Positions 27,117-35,433 are shown, counted from the stretch's first letter. The stretch: DNA of 64,000 nt from Clostridium pascui (GCF_016908015.1 NZ_JAFBDB010000004.1:326627-390626); one strand, 5' to 3'. Numbers and translations are program-made. Notes: generated by a model not told the origin, from the sequence alone.

Positions 27117-27524
27117 TCAATTACTTTTTAACTCCTCTAAATTAATTTTTTCTAGTTCACTAGAAAGAATCTCTTGTACCTTCTCAAGACCTTTATGAAT
27201 TGTACAAAATGAACGTCTATTTGCATTACATACTCCATCCTTTATTAGGCATCTATTTATAGCTATGGGGCCTTCCACTGCTTCTATAATATCTCTTAGA
27301 TTTATATCCTTACTTCTTTTAGCTAGCGCATATCCTCCATTTACCCCCCTATAGGATTTTACCAAACCCGCATGTATAAGCTTTCTTAAAAGTTTTAATA
27401 GGAATCTTAATGGAATGCATCCTCTTTCTGCTATTGTTTTAGCATCAAGTTTAGCCTCGTCCCCTTCTTCTGATAAAATCAGCAATGCCCTTACTGCATA
27501 ATCCGCTTCCTGAGTAATATTCAT
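27117..27524 (-). CDS. Rrf2 family transcriptional regulator
   Basis: 135 residues. Winged helix-turn-helix at the N-terminus (MNITQEADYAVRALLILSEE, RGCIPLRFLLKLLRKL, GLVKSYRGVNGGYALAKR) and three cysteines near residues 93-110 (C-x7-C-x7-C: RCLIKDGVCNANRRSFC), the position used by IscR/NsrR/RirA-type proteins to hold an Fe-S cluster. So it probably senses iron, redox or NO. Its promoter contains a repeated 15-bp motif that may be its own operator. It is divergent from nrdJ, with a 386-base shared region. Confidence 0.9.
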   Translation of the reverse strand: MNITQEADYAVRALLILSEEGDEAKLDAKTIAERGCIPLRFLLKLLRKLIHAGLVKSYRGVNGGYALAKRSKDINLRDIIEAVEGPIAINRCLIKDGVCNANRRSFCTIHKGLEKVQEILSSELEKINLEELKSN

Positions 27525-27570
27525 ATATATCCACCCTTACTTTAAATTTCATACTTATTTAGTTGATTTT

Positions 27571-27599
27571 ATATTATTATCTATTATTTTAATTGTCAA
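27571..27599 (-). promoter_or_regulatory. Promoter of the Rrf2 gene
   Basis: Minus strand TTGACA (27594-27599, perfect), 17-bp spacer, TAATAT (27571-27576). The spacer contains most of the first copy of the TTATTATCTATTATT repeat. Confidence 0.65.
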
Positions 27600-27654
27600 T
27601 ATATTATCAATGTAATTAGTAAATAATAATCAACATCAGTTATTATCTATTATT
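27574..27654. repeat. Direct 15-bp repeat, candidate Rrf2 operators
   Basis: TTATTATCTATTATT occurs identically at 27574-27588 and 27640-27654, 66 bp apart. The first copy overlaps the Rrf2 core promoter. The sequence is AT-rich, so chance is possible, but 15 identical bases including one C at equal positions is notable. Confidence 0.5.
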
Positions 27655-27814
27655 CATTTATTATTATTTACTATGCAATTATTATTATATGCAAATTTGA
27701 ATTTGTATATAAATTGATGATTTTGATTGTTTTTCCTATATTACTAGTATTAAACTAAAAATTTGTATTAAAACTAGATGTTGTGTATATGATTATAATG
27801 TACTACAATATATA

Positions 27815-27861
27815 TTGCTTGCATATTACATTTGTAAGATAATTACAAGCAATTTTGCTTG
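27815..27861 (+). promoter_or_regulatory. nrdJ promoter with nested palindromes
   Basis: TTGCTT (27815-27820), 17-bp spacer, GATAAT (27838-27843). The -10 lies within TTGTAA-GATAA-TTACAA (27832-27848), and this is followed by CAAGCAA-TT-TTGCTTG (27846-27861). A further palindrome CAATATATATTG (27806-27817) overlaps the -35. These are operator-like symmetries. The first resembles but does not match the NrdR box consensus. Confidence 0.5.
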
Positions 27862-27910
27862 TTAATCCTATTGTATACTAAAACAGTCTTAATTAAAAGG
27901 GGGAATTTAT

Positions 27911-30900
27911 ATGCCGTTTTTAAAAGAAATTAATTCTTTAAAACACATAGTAAAAAGATATTATACAAAAACTCTAGAAAGTAGTGAAAACTTAACTGTT
28001 TATGATTTATTTAATTGGAAAAAAGTTGATGTATTTTTAAAAGATCATAAAACTTCAAAAGTACTAGTAGATATGAAGGATTTAGAGTTTCCTGAACATT
28101 ATTCTCAAAATGCCTGTGATATTATTGCTTCTAAGTATTTTAGAAAAGCTGGTGTGCCAAACGAGTGTGGTTACGAAAATAGTATGAAAATGGTAGCCCA
28201 TAGAATGGTGAACTTTTGGACAGAAGCTCTAATAAATGAAGGCCTTTTAAAAACTGAAGAAGAAAAATCTATATTTTATGATGAAATGGTGTATGGTTTA
28301 CTTAATCAGATGTATGCCCCAAATTCTCCTCAATGGTTCAATACAGGACTTTCTCATTCCTATAATATAAAGGGTAGTAAACAAGGTACTTATTATTATG
28401 ATGAAACCCTTGGAAAAATAGTTGAAAGTGAAGATAATTACACAAGAACTCAAGCTTCAGCTTGTTTTATACTTTCTGTAGAGGATAAACTTTTAGGACC
28501 TCATTCTATTTCAGAACAATATGTAACAGAAACTAAACTATTTAAGGGTGGTTCTGGTACAGGTAGCAATTTTTCAAGCATTAGAGCAAGAGGTGAGCAT
28601 CTTTCTGGTGGAGGAGTATCTTCAGGTCTTATGAGCTTTTTAAAAGGCCTTGATCGTAACGCTGGTGCTATAAAATCTGGTGGTACTACAAGACGTGCTG
28701 CTAAAATGGTATGCCTTGATATAGACCATCCTGAAATAATGGATTTTATAACTTGGAAAGCTCATGAAGAAGAAAAGGTTAAAGCTCTAGGAAAAATGGG
28801 TTATGATATGGATATGGATGGCGAGGCTTACGAAACTGTCTCAGGGCAAAATAGTAATAATTCTGTGAGATTTTCTGATGAATTTATGAGCAAAGTAGAA
28901 GACTTACATAAAGACCCTGAAGCAATCATTGATCTTAAAGGACGAGTTGATGAAAATTTAGATAAAAATGTTAAAGTTAAAGCTTTATGGGATGCATTTA
29001 ATAACTCCGCATGGGCTTGTGCAGACCCTGCTCCCCAATTTTTAGATACATTTAACGCTTGGCATACTTGTCCTGCTGGAGAAAATGGAATTTATGGTGC
29101 TCACTATAATAACATAAATTCAACTAACCCTTGTGGAGAATATGCTTTTTTAGATGATACATCTTGTAATTTAGCATCAATAAATCTTTACAAGTTTTAT
29201 GATGACAAAAAGAAAAATATAGATTTAGAAGGATATGTTCATATTATAGGACTTACTCAACTTATACTTGAAGCTTCAATACACTGGGGACAGTTCCCTA
29301 CAGAAGACATAGCAAGAAAAACATATATATTTAGAACCACAGGGCTTGGTGTAAGCAACCTTGCATCACTTCTTATGGTGATGGGATACCCATATGATTC
29401 TGAAGAAGGAAGAACACTTGCTGCTTCCCTAACAGGAATACTTACAGGCCATTCCTATTTTGTATCATCTTTAATGGCTAAGGAAATTGGAACCTTTGAT
29501 AAATATGATATAAATAAATTATATATGCTTAAGGTCATAAGAAATCACTCAAGAGTTGCTGGTGCTATTAATACTGATGATACAGATATTAATTTAGATT
29601 ATGAGGATTTAAAATATAATCCTATTAAAATTAATCATGATATACTCTCAAAGGAATGTTTGGAAAATGTAAGTTTACTACTTAAGGAGTGTTGGACTAA
29701 TGCCCTTAAAAATGGTGAGCAGTATGGTTATAGAAACGCACAGGTATCTGTTATTGCACCTACAGGAACTATTTCTTTTGCCATGGATTCTGGAGCAACT
29801 TCAATTGAACCATTCTTTAGCCATATTGTTTATAAAAAGCTTGTTGGCGGCGGAATGATGACAGTTATAAATCCTGTTATAAAAACTTCACTTAAGAACT
29901 TAGGTTATAATGAAGTTCAAATTGGAGATATAATGGATTATATACTTAGAAAAGAGCATGATAAAGTAATAGATGGTAAAATCGAAGGTGCTCCTCATTT
30001 AAAAGATGAACACTTAGCCATATTTGATACTGCAAATCGCTGTGGTAGTGGTGAAAGATATATAAGTCCTATGGGCCATGTGAAGATGGTTGCTGCGCTT
30101 ACCCCACTTATATCTGGAGCTATATCCAAAACAGTTAATCTTCCAAAAACTGCTACAGTGGAAGATTTTAAACAAGTTGTTTTAACTTCTTGGAAACTTG
30201 GAATTAAGGGTATTACTCTTTACAGAGATGGCTCTAAGGCAAGTCAGCCTTTAAATACAAGTTTAAATTCTGATACTGAAGTAAAACTTGAATCCTTGAC
30301 TTATAATGCATTACTTGAAAAAGCAAGAGAACTTCAAAAGGGTGTTAAAGGACCAAGACGTGACAAAGCAGCAGGTATTAGGCGCGGCACTACTCACCCT
30401 GCTCAAATAAATGACGTTAAAATATATACTACAGTTAATAGACGTGAAAATGGAGAGATATCTGAAATATATATAACTACAGATAGAGAAGGAACTATAA
30501 TTACTGGACTTTTAAATTCACTATCTAAGTCAATTTCAGTAATGCTTCAATACCATGTACCACCTCAGGACATTGCAAGAATGCTTAGAGGTCAAAAATA
30601 CGAACCATATGGCTTTGTTCAAAAGCATCCTTATATTAAATATGTATCTTCTATATCCGATCTTATAAGTAAGATTATAGACATAGAACTTGATGATTAT
30701 TCAAGATGTCAGGTAAGACCTGAAAGCTACGACTCAAATACAAATAAAACAAATATAATTTCAACTGAGGATATTATTGAAGATCAAAAGACTACCGATT
30801 GCTCTGAAATAACAGACATAGCTTCTTCATCGGCAACATTGGAAGTAAGCTTTACAACTTTTGGTGGTGAAAAAGTAGATGGGGAAAGAGTTTACGGCTC

Positions 30901-30991
30901 TACCTGCCCTCATTGTTCTAGCACAAGAATGGTTAGAAATGGAACTTGCATGGTTTGTTTAGACTGCGGCTCTACTACTGGATGCAGCTAA
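27911..30991 (+). CDS. nrdJ: Vitamin B12-dependent (class II) ribonucleotide reductase
   Basis: 1026 residues, typical for the large NrdJ. YAPNSPQWFNTGL near residue 130, ASACFILSVED with an active-site cysteine, GTGSNFSSIRARGE, STNPCGEYAFLDDTSCNLASINL, and IAPTGTISFAMD. A C-terminal redox and zinc-ribbon tail ends it (STCPHCSSTRMVRNGTCMVCLDCG). Makes deoxyribonucleotides with adenosylcobalamin as radical source, independent of oxygen. No cobalamin riboswitch is visible upstream; instead the promoter carries palindromes. Preceded by AAAGGGGG. Appears monocistronic. Confidence 0.96.
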   Translation: MPFLKEINSLKHIVKRYYTKTLESSENLTVYDLFNWKKVDVFLKDHKTSKVLVDMKDLEFPEHYSQNACDIIASKYFRKAGVPNECGYENSMKMVAHRMVNFWTEALINEGLLKTEEEKSIFYDEMVYGLLNQMYAPNSPQWFNTGLSHSYNIKGSKQGTYYYDETLGKIVESEDNYTRTQASACFILSVEDKLLGPHSISEQYVTETKLFKGGSGTGSNFSSIRARGEHLSGGGVSSGLMSFLKGLDRNAGAIKSGGTTRRAAKMVCLDIDHPEIMDFITWKAHEEEKVKALGKMGYDMDMDGEAYETVSGQNSNNSVRFSDEFMSKVEDLHKDPEAIIDLKGRVDENLDKNVKVKALWDAFNNSAWACADPAPQFLDTFNAWHTCPAGENGIYGAHYNNINSTNPCGEYAFLDDTSCNLASINLYKFYDDKKKNIDLEGYVHIIGLTQLILEASIHWGQFPTEDIARKTYIFRTTGLGVSNLASLLMVMGYPYDSEEGRTLAASLTGILTGHSYFVSSLMAKEIGTFDKYDINKLYMLKVIRNHSRVAGAINTDDTDINLDYEDLKYNPIKINHDILSKECLENVSLLLKECWTNALKNGEQYGYRNAQVSVIAPTGTISFAMDSGATSIEPFFSHIVYKKLVGGGMMTVINPVIKTSLKNLGYNEVQIGDIMDYILRKEHDKVIDGKIEGAPHLKDEHLAIFDTANRCGSGERYISPMGHVKMVAALTPLISGAISKTVNLPKTATVEDFKQVVLTSWKLGIKGITLYRDGSKASQPLNTSLNSDTEVKLESLTYNALLEKARELQKGVKGPRRDKAAGIRRGTTHPAQINDVKIYTTVNRRENGEISEIYITTDREGTIITGLLNSLSKSISVMLQYHVPPQDIARMLRGQKYEPYGFVQKHPYIKYVSSISDLISKIIDIELDDYSRCQVRPESYDSNTNKTNIISTEDIIEDQKTTDCSEITDIASSSATLEVSFTTFGGEKVDGERVYGSTCPHCSSTRMVRNGTCMVCLDCGSTTGCS

Positions 30992-31007
30992 AAAGGATAT
31001 TACTACG

Positions 31008-31033
31008 TTTTTAATGCTCCAGAGCATTAAAAA
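31008..31033 (+). terminator. First hairpin after nrdJ
   Basis: TTTTTAATGCTC/GAGCATTAAAAA inverted repeat 18 bases past the stop; followed by GTTCTTC rather than a T-run, so termination strength is uncertain. Confidence 0.5.
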
Positions 31034-31113
31034 GTTCTTCATGTAAACTACTAAATTTCTAAAATATTTTAGGGCGGCAGCCTGTGGAGTTACAAAAACT
31101 TATAGGAAATAGA

Positions 31114-31145
31114 TGAGGGAATTTCGTCAAAACGAAATTCCCTCA
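31114..31145. terminator. Hairpin between nrdJ and the hemerythrin gene
   Basis: 14-bp perfect stem (31114-31127 with 31132-31145), 4-base loop, between convergent genes; likely the main bidirectional terminator. Confidence 0.7.
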
Positions 31146-31184
31146 TTTAGCATTTAGCATTAAAAATGTCGTACTATTTCTAAA

Positions 31185-31574
31185 TTATTTTCCTATAAGT
31201 TTGTCATTTGAAAAAATATGCCCTGTCAACCAATCATTTAAAAGTTGTAATATGCTAATTATATATTCTTCTTGATTCTCATCAATCTTTGAGAAATTTA
31301 CATCATTAATTCTTTTTATAAATGCATCATGCTCAACCTTTTGAGTAAACATTCTTTTATAACCAATACTTTTCATGTACTCTTCTTCAGCTGTAAAATG
31401 GAAAACAGTGTAGTCTTGAAGTTCTTTTATTAATGCTACTATTTTATCATATTTATCAATTGTAAATTCATTTTTTAATAAAGTATAAGTTTTTTCAGCT
31501 ATTTCAAAGAGAACTTTATGTTGTTCATCTATGAAATCTATTCCCGTTTTATATTCTTCTTTAAATTCGTACAT
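31185..31574 (-). CDS. Bacteriohemerythrin
   Basis: 129 residues, normal single-domain length. Diiron ligand motifs in order: IDEQHK (His), HFTAEEEYM (His and Glu), HDAFIKRI (His), and W-x3-HI-x4-D at the C-terminus. Binds O2 reversibly at a diiron site. In anaerobes it is thought to scavenge or sense oxygen in the cytosol. Preceded by AGGGGG. It stands alone between nrdJ and aspS. Confidence 0.93.
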   Translation of the reverse strand: MYEFKEEYKTGIDFIDEQHKVLFEIAEKTYTLLKNEFTIDKYDKIVALIKELQDYTVFHFTAEEEYMKSIGYKRMFTQKVEHDAFIKRINDVNFSKIDENQEEYIISILQLLNDWLTGHIFSNDKLIGK

Positions 31575-31705
31575 TAAGAATCCCCCTCTTTAACTATAAT
31601 ATATTACAATTATTATACATCTAATTTTAAAGCTTGGCTATAATAATTGTTAATTAATAATCACTGTTACACCTGTATCCATTTTAAGAATTTTTAAAAA
31701 CATCA

Positions 31706-31749
31706 TAGAAATAGTAGATCTGACTACAAGTAGATAACTACTATTTCTA
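31706..31749 (-). terminator. Terminator after aspS
   Basis: 12-bp perfect stem (31706-31717 with 31738-31749), 20-base loop, followed on the minus strand by ATGTTTTTAAAAA. Confidence 0.65.
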
Positions 31750-31768
31750 CAAAGAAAACCTATATCAT

Positions 31769-33055
31769 TTATGGTTGAAGCCTTGTTCTATCCCTTGGGA
31801 AAAGAGATGTTTCTCTTACATTGCTCAGTCCAAGTATCATAGCTGTTAACCTTTCTAGTCCAATTGCAAGCCCTCCATGTGGAGGAATTCCATACTTGAA
31901 AGTATTTAAATAGTACTCATAATTGTTAGGATTTAGACCTTTGTAAAGCATATTATTTATAAGCATATTATAATCATGAATTCTTTGTCCTCCTGTGGTT
32001 ATCTCTATACCCCTAAATAAAAGATCAAAGCTTTTAGTTTCTTCTTCGCCACTTGGCATGGTGTACATAGGTCTTTTTTCTCTTGGGTAGTGGGTTATAA
32101 ATACAAAATCCGAATTATATTTTTCCTTTACATAACTACATATTAGCCTCTCTCCCTCTGGATCTAAATCTCCTGATAGAGTTTTCTTATACATTGTATT
32201 TAATATATTAATAGCATCATTAAATTTTATCTTTGGTATTTTATTCTCTATAACAGGAAGAGAAGCTCCTAAAAGTTCTATATATTTTGCGCCTCTTTCG
32301 TCTAAACTTAATAGCATGTGTTTTATAAATTTTTCTTCAATGTCCATAATATCTTCAAACCCATCTATAAAGCCCATTTCAAGGTCCATACTTACATATT
32401 CATTAAGATGTCTGTTTGTGTTGTGCTCCTCAGCCCTATAGGCATGCCCTATTTCAAAAACTCTCTCAAAGCCTGCACCCACCATCATTTGTTTATAAAA
32501 TTGAGGACTTTGAGCCAAGTAGGCATTCTCCTCAAAATATTTAACTAAAAAAACCTCACTTCCTCCCTCTGCGCCTTCCGCAACTATTTTAGGAGTAAAT
32601 ATTTCTGTAAATCCCTCTCCTTTTAAAAATTCTCTGAATGCCTCTACTATTATATTTTGAACCTTAAATATAGCATTCTTCTTCTCATGCCTTAGACTTA
32701 ATACCCTATTATTTAGCATCACATCAAGATTTACCTCAAGATCTTTTTTATTTATCTCTATAGGAAGTTCCTCTGTCACCTGACTTAATATCTCCATGCT
32801 TTTAATTTGTACTTCAAACGGATTATATGAGTTGTTCCCTTCAACAACACTACCTATAATTGAAACTACTGTTTCAAGCTTTATAGACCTAGCTTCCATA
32901 AATTCATTAGTAGCAATGCATTGCACCAAACCAGTCCTATCCCTTATTATTAAAAATGTAACTGATTTTAGCTTTCTTATTCTAGCAACCCATCCTTTAA
33001 TCAAAACTTCTTCATCTATATGATTTTTTAACTGTTCTACAAGCACTCTTTTCAT
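31769..33055 (-). CDS. aspS: Archaeal-type (probably non-discriminating) aspartyl-tRNA synthetase
   Basis: 428 residues from the ATG at 33053-33055 (AAGGAGG upstream); the frame stays open 33 codons into the leader. N-terminal OB-fold anticodon-binding domain (VLIKGWVARIRKLKSVTFLIIRDRTG), then the class II catalytic core with motif 2 FEIGHAYRAEEHNTNRHLNEY and motif 3 GLAIGLERLTAMILGLSNVRE. The short form without the bacterial insertion domain is the archaeal-type AspRS, which commonly charges both tRNA-Asp and tRNA-Asn for the GatCAB amidation route. Non-discriminating activity is inferred. Transcription is controlled by a T-box leader with an Asp (GAC) specifier candidate. Confidence 0.93.
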   Translation of the reverse strand: MKRVLVEQLKNHIDEEVLIKGWVARIRKLKSVTFLIIRDRTGLVQCIATNEFMEARSIKLETVVSIIGSVVEGNNSYNPFEVQIKSMEILSQVTEELPIEINKKDLEVNLDVMLNNRVLSLRHEKKNAIFKVQNIIVEAFREFLKGEGFTEIFTPKIVAEGAEGGSEVFLVKYFEENAYLAQSPQFYKQMMVGAGFERVFEIGHAYRAEEHNTNRHLNEYVSMDLEMGFIDGFEDIMDIEEKFIKHMLLSLDERGAKYIELLGASLPVIENKIPKIKFNDAINILNTMYKKTLSGDLDPEGERLICSYVKEKYNSDFVFITHYPREKRPMYTMPSGEEETKSFDLLFRGIEITTGGQRIHDYNMLINNMLYKGLNPNNYEYYLNTFKYGIPPHGGLAIGLERLTAMILGLSNVRETSLFPRDRTRLQP

Positions 33056-33094
33056 AACTTGATCCTCCTTATTATTTCTTAATAAAAAACAAAA

Positions 33095-33117
33095 CCCCTT
33101 GGAAATATTCCAAGGGG
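33095..33117 (-). terminator. Second (gene-proximal) T-box terminator
   Basis: 10-bp stem CCCCTTGGAA/TTCCAAGGGG with a 3-base loop, followed on the minus strand by TTTTGTTTTTTAT. It lies just after the second T-box sequence. Confidence 0.85.
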
Positions 33118-33218
33118 CGAAACGTCGCGATGCCACCCTTATTAACCTAAACACAAATTAAGCCTTTCGGGCGGATCCATTCCCGATAAGGATATTATAA
33201 GATACACCAAAAACAAAA

Positions 33219-33247
33219 ACTCTCACTCCTATATAAGGAGTGAGAGT
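33219..33247 (-). terminator. First (promoter-proximal) T-box terminator
   Basis: 12-bp perfect stem ACTCTCACTCCT/AGGAGTGAGAGT, 5-base loop, followed on the minus strand by TTTTTGTTTTTGG. Confidence 0.85.
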
Positions 33248-33472
33248 AAATACTTCACGGTGCCATCCTACTTAACTTAGTAATTTAAGTTATCTCTATT
33301 CCATATAACGGTGGATACCGATTTACCCTACAACATGTTTTCAAGTAAACTCTTCCAGGATGTCCTTCAATACTAATCTTAACATGGAGCTTTCACCATC
33401 CTCCACTCGCTATAGTTGTTAATTAATATCTACTCTTCCCTTCTTCAAATTTATAAAATATAAATTTATATT

Positions 33473-33501
33473 ATTATATTCCAATTACATTCATTTGTAA
33501 A
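33473..33501 (-). promoter_or_regulatory. aspS/T-box promoter
   Basis: Minus strand TTTACA (33496-33501), 17-bp spacer, TATAAT (33473-33478): five of six and six of six consensus bases. Gives a leader of about 410 bases. Confidence 0.85.
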
Positions 33502-33615
33502 CAATATTTTTCTTAATTATGAAAATAAACAATTATTAGTTTTCTATATAAAAATAATATCCTTTATCTTATTAATGAATTGTACTATCTTTATATTCTT
33601 TAATTTGCGTATAAT

Positions 33616-33892
33616 TTACAAAGACTTTTTATATTTCTTATAGTAATTTGAACTTATAACAATATAAAAAGCACCTAAAATTATAAAAAATACTGCAGAG
33701 TATTCCCTTTCTTGTTACATTTCTTACACCTATATATTTATCTATTTCTGATTCACAATCACTATAAATAGGTTTAGTCCCAGCTTGTGCTGAAAAAATA
33801 TGCATTTGATTTCCTACAGAAACAACAAGTTTCCACCCTGCTTCCTTAAATATAGTAAAATATTCCTCATTTGCTTCTGAATTATATATTTG
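33616..33892 (-). pseudogene. DUF2812 protein remnant, frameshifted
   Basis: After a stop at 33893-33895 the minus strand reads YNSEANEEYFTIFKEAGWKL and then VVSVGNQMHIFSAQAGTKPI with YSDCESEIDKYIGV, a pattern I recognise from DUF2812 proteins (often partnered with PadR regulators). A frameshift near 33700 is needed to continue into the hydrophobic segment FFIILGAFYIVISSNYYKKY and a basic tail ending at 33616. No start codon or ribosome binding site; N-terminal part missing. The remaining part of 33480-33972 holds the aspS promoter and a terminator. Confidence 0.6.
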
Positions 33893-33911
33893 TCAAATGT
33901 TAATAATAGAG

Positions 33912-33946
33912 AAAGCCATAATGACTTTTAATGTCATTATGGCTTT
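33912..33946 (-). terminator. Terminator of the sigma/anti-sigma operon
   Basis: 14-bp perfect stem (33912-33925 with 33933-33946), 7-base loop, 27 bases past the stop of the anti-sigma gene. Confidence 0.75.
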
Positions 33947-33972
33947 ATTTATATCTATACATACTACCATTT

Positions 33973-34743
33973 TTATTTGGTATCGATAACCTGATGTGCC
34001 ATTTTAACTAGCTCATCTTGTGATACATTAGAATCAATTGCTAAAAAAGAATAGTAAATTCCATCTTGCATCCAATTTAAATATTGAACTTGAGAAATTT
34101 TTTCTTTATCAGAACCATAGCTAAATACATATTTACCAGACAATTCATCCTTCTTATCTTGTTCTGTCATTTTATAATCTGGTGGTACAAGCTTGTTAGC
34201 ATATGAATGATAACATAAATTTATACCGTTATAAGTATCTACAACAGTCTCTTTATTTGATTTTTCACCCAGTATTTGATTATCCATAGAAAGGCTTAAT
34301 TTATCATTGCCTTTTTTATAAGTAAAATCAAGTTCTTTTGTTTTTCCTACAGAGTTACCTTTCTCATCAAGCCCTTCATTATTTACAGTGCATCCATTTT
34401 CAAACACATATCCGTTATTAAATTCCTTAATCAATTTAGGATTAAATCCGAAATCCTTCTTTACTTGTTCTACTGTAGGAATGTTAGTATAAGTTGGTAT
34501 GTTACTCCCATGTGAACTTATAAAGAATACTTTTCCAGCAGCAAATACAGTTGTTCCTATTATCATAGTAGCTGCTAATGTAATTATAACTTTTTTCTTA
34601 AATGATCCCATATTAAATATTTTTTTATTTTCCATTTCACCATTCTCCTTTTGATCTGGTAAGCAGTTTAATGTTTCACTTACCTTATTTTTAAAACTTT
34701 CAGGCGTATCCGGAAAGGCATTATTCCAATTATAATTGTCCAT
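33973..34743 (-). CDS. Putative membrane-bound anti-sigma factor
   Basis: 256 residues. A polar N-terminal segment of about 50 residues (cytosolic, the usual sigma-binding part), one membrane helix (VIITLAATMIIGTTVFAAG), then an extracellular domain of about 180 residues (TVEQVKKDFGFNPKLIKEF…, resembling DUF4367-type sensory domains). It overlaps the 3' end of the ECF sigma gene by 14 bases, the standard arrangement for a sigma/anti-sigma pair. Role as cognate anti-sigma is inferred from position and topology. GGAGG precedes the start. Confidence 0.75.
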   Translation of the reverse strand: MDNYNWNNAFPDTPESFKNKVSETLNCLPDQKENGEMENKKIFNMGSFKKKVIITLAATMIIGTTVFAAGKVFFISSHGSNIPTYTNIPTVEQVKKDFGFNPKLIKEFNNGYVFENGCTVNNEGLDEKGNSVGKTKELDFTYKKGNDKLSLSMDNQILGEKSNKETVVDTYNGINLCYHSYANKLVPPDYKMTEQDKKDELSGKYVFSYGSDKEKISQVQYLNWMQDGIYYSFLAIDSNVSQDELVKMAHQVIDTK

Positions 34744-35218
34744 ACATTGCCTCCATATTCTCTAACTTTATTTTTAATAGTTTTCGTCCTTTTGCCAATC
34801 TACTTTTTACAGTTCCTGCAGGTATTTTTAAAATTTGCTTAATTTCTTCTACCGAATATCCTTCTACATAATAAAGAACAATTGTAATACGGATACGCTC
34901 TGGTAATTTCTGAATAGCCAAATATAGTTCGCTATAATCCTTTTTATCATCAGCCTTGATAGACTCAAAGTATTCTTCATAAGATACCTGTGAATATTCT
35001 TTACGTTTTAAACTATAGCATTCATTTATAAGGATTCTAACCAACCATGTCTTAAAATATTGTTCCTTCTTTAATGTATCAAACTTATTATAAGCTTTTA
35101 AAATTGCCCCCTGAACTGCATCCTCACAATCTTCATCATGCATCAAAATTGATTTAGATACCCGATATAAAGTAGATTCAGCCTCAAGAACTTTATCTAC
35201 AAATGCATCTCTATTCAA
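34730..35218 (-). CDS. ECF RNA polymerase sigma factor
   Basis: 162 residues from the TTG at 35216-35218 (GGTAGG, 7-base spacing). Sigma-70 region 2 (YRVSKSILMHDEDCEDAVQGAILKAY…FKTWLVRILINECY) and region 4 (LPERIRITIVLYYVEGYSVEEIKQILKIPAGTVKSRLAKGR). Small two-domain ECF group protein near SigV/SigW types. Followed by its probable anti-sigma factor. An ECF-like promoter (35275-35302) upstream suggests positive autoregulation. Confidence 0.92.
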   Translation of the reverse strand: MNRDAFVDKVLEAESTLYRVSKSILMHDEDCEDAVQGAILKAYNKFDTLKKEQYFKTWLVRILINECYSLKRKEYSQVSYEEYFESIKADDKKDYSELYLAIQKLPERIRITIVLYYVEGYSVEEIKQILKIPAGTVKSRLAKGRKLLKIKLENMEAMYGQL

Positions 35219-35274
35219 TTGATTTCCTACCTTTCTTTGCAAACTGTAGCGCTACTTTTTTGCCTTACACTAAT

Positions 35275-35302
35275 TAGATGCATACATTTACCAAATGGTT
35301 CA
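35275..35302 (-). promoter_or_regulatory. Candidate autoregulatory ECF promoter
   Basis: Minus strand TGAACC (35297-35302), 16-bp spacer, CATCTA (35275-35280). This is the ECF-type pattern (GAAC, 16-17 bp, CGTCTA-like) and lies 57 bases upstream of the sigma gene. Confidence 0.5.
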
Positions 35303-35433
35303 TTTAATTTTCATTTAAATTTAAACTTTTTATAATATGTGAAACTAACTTTATTCCCATAATAATTCAATATTTATTTTATAACAATTAAAACATATGC
35401 TATATTTGTAATATACTTCAAAAGGAGATCGTT

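Larger units (their letters stand above)
33095..33466 (-). promoter_or_regulatory. T-box riboswitch with duplicated antiterminator/terminator module
   Basis: On the minus strand: stem I with AGTA (33431-33434), the distal GATGGTGAAAGCTC motif, and a specifier-loop candidate GAC followed by A (33362-33364). Next come a stem III-like hairpin, T-box sequence 1 (33256-33271, GTAGGATGGCACCGTG) and terminator 1 (33219-33247). A second module follows without any stem I: a hairpin TCGGG…CCCGA, T-box sequence 2 (33126-33139, AGGGTGGCATCGCG) and terminator 2. Uncharged tRNA-Asp pairing with the specifier and the T-box bulge would prevent termination. Two successive terminators should tighten control. 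Confidence 0.88.

Noticed and set aside
27806..27817. Possible NrdR box (CAATATATATTG) upstream of nrdJ
   Set aside because: The symmetric core is two bases longer than the NrdR consensus and no second box occurs at the usual 31-32 bp spacing, so it is described only as a palindrome.
27525..27910. Cobalamin riboswitch upstream of nrdJ
   Set aside because: The region is too AT-rich and lacks the conserved B12-box; only promoter and palindromes were found.
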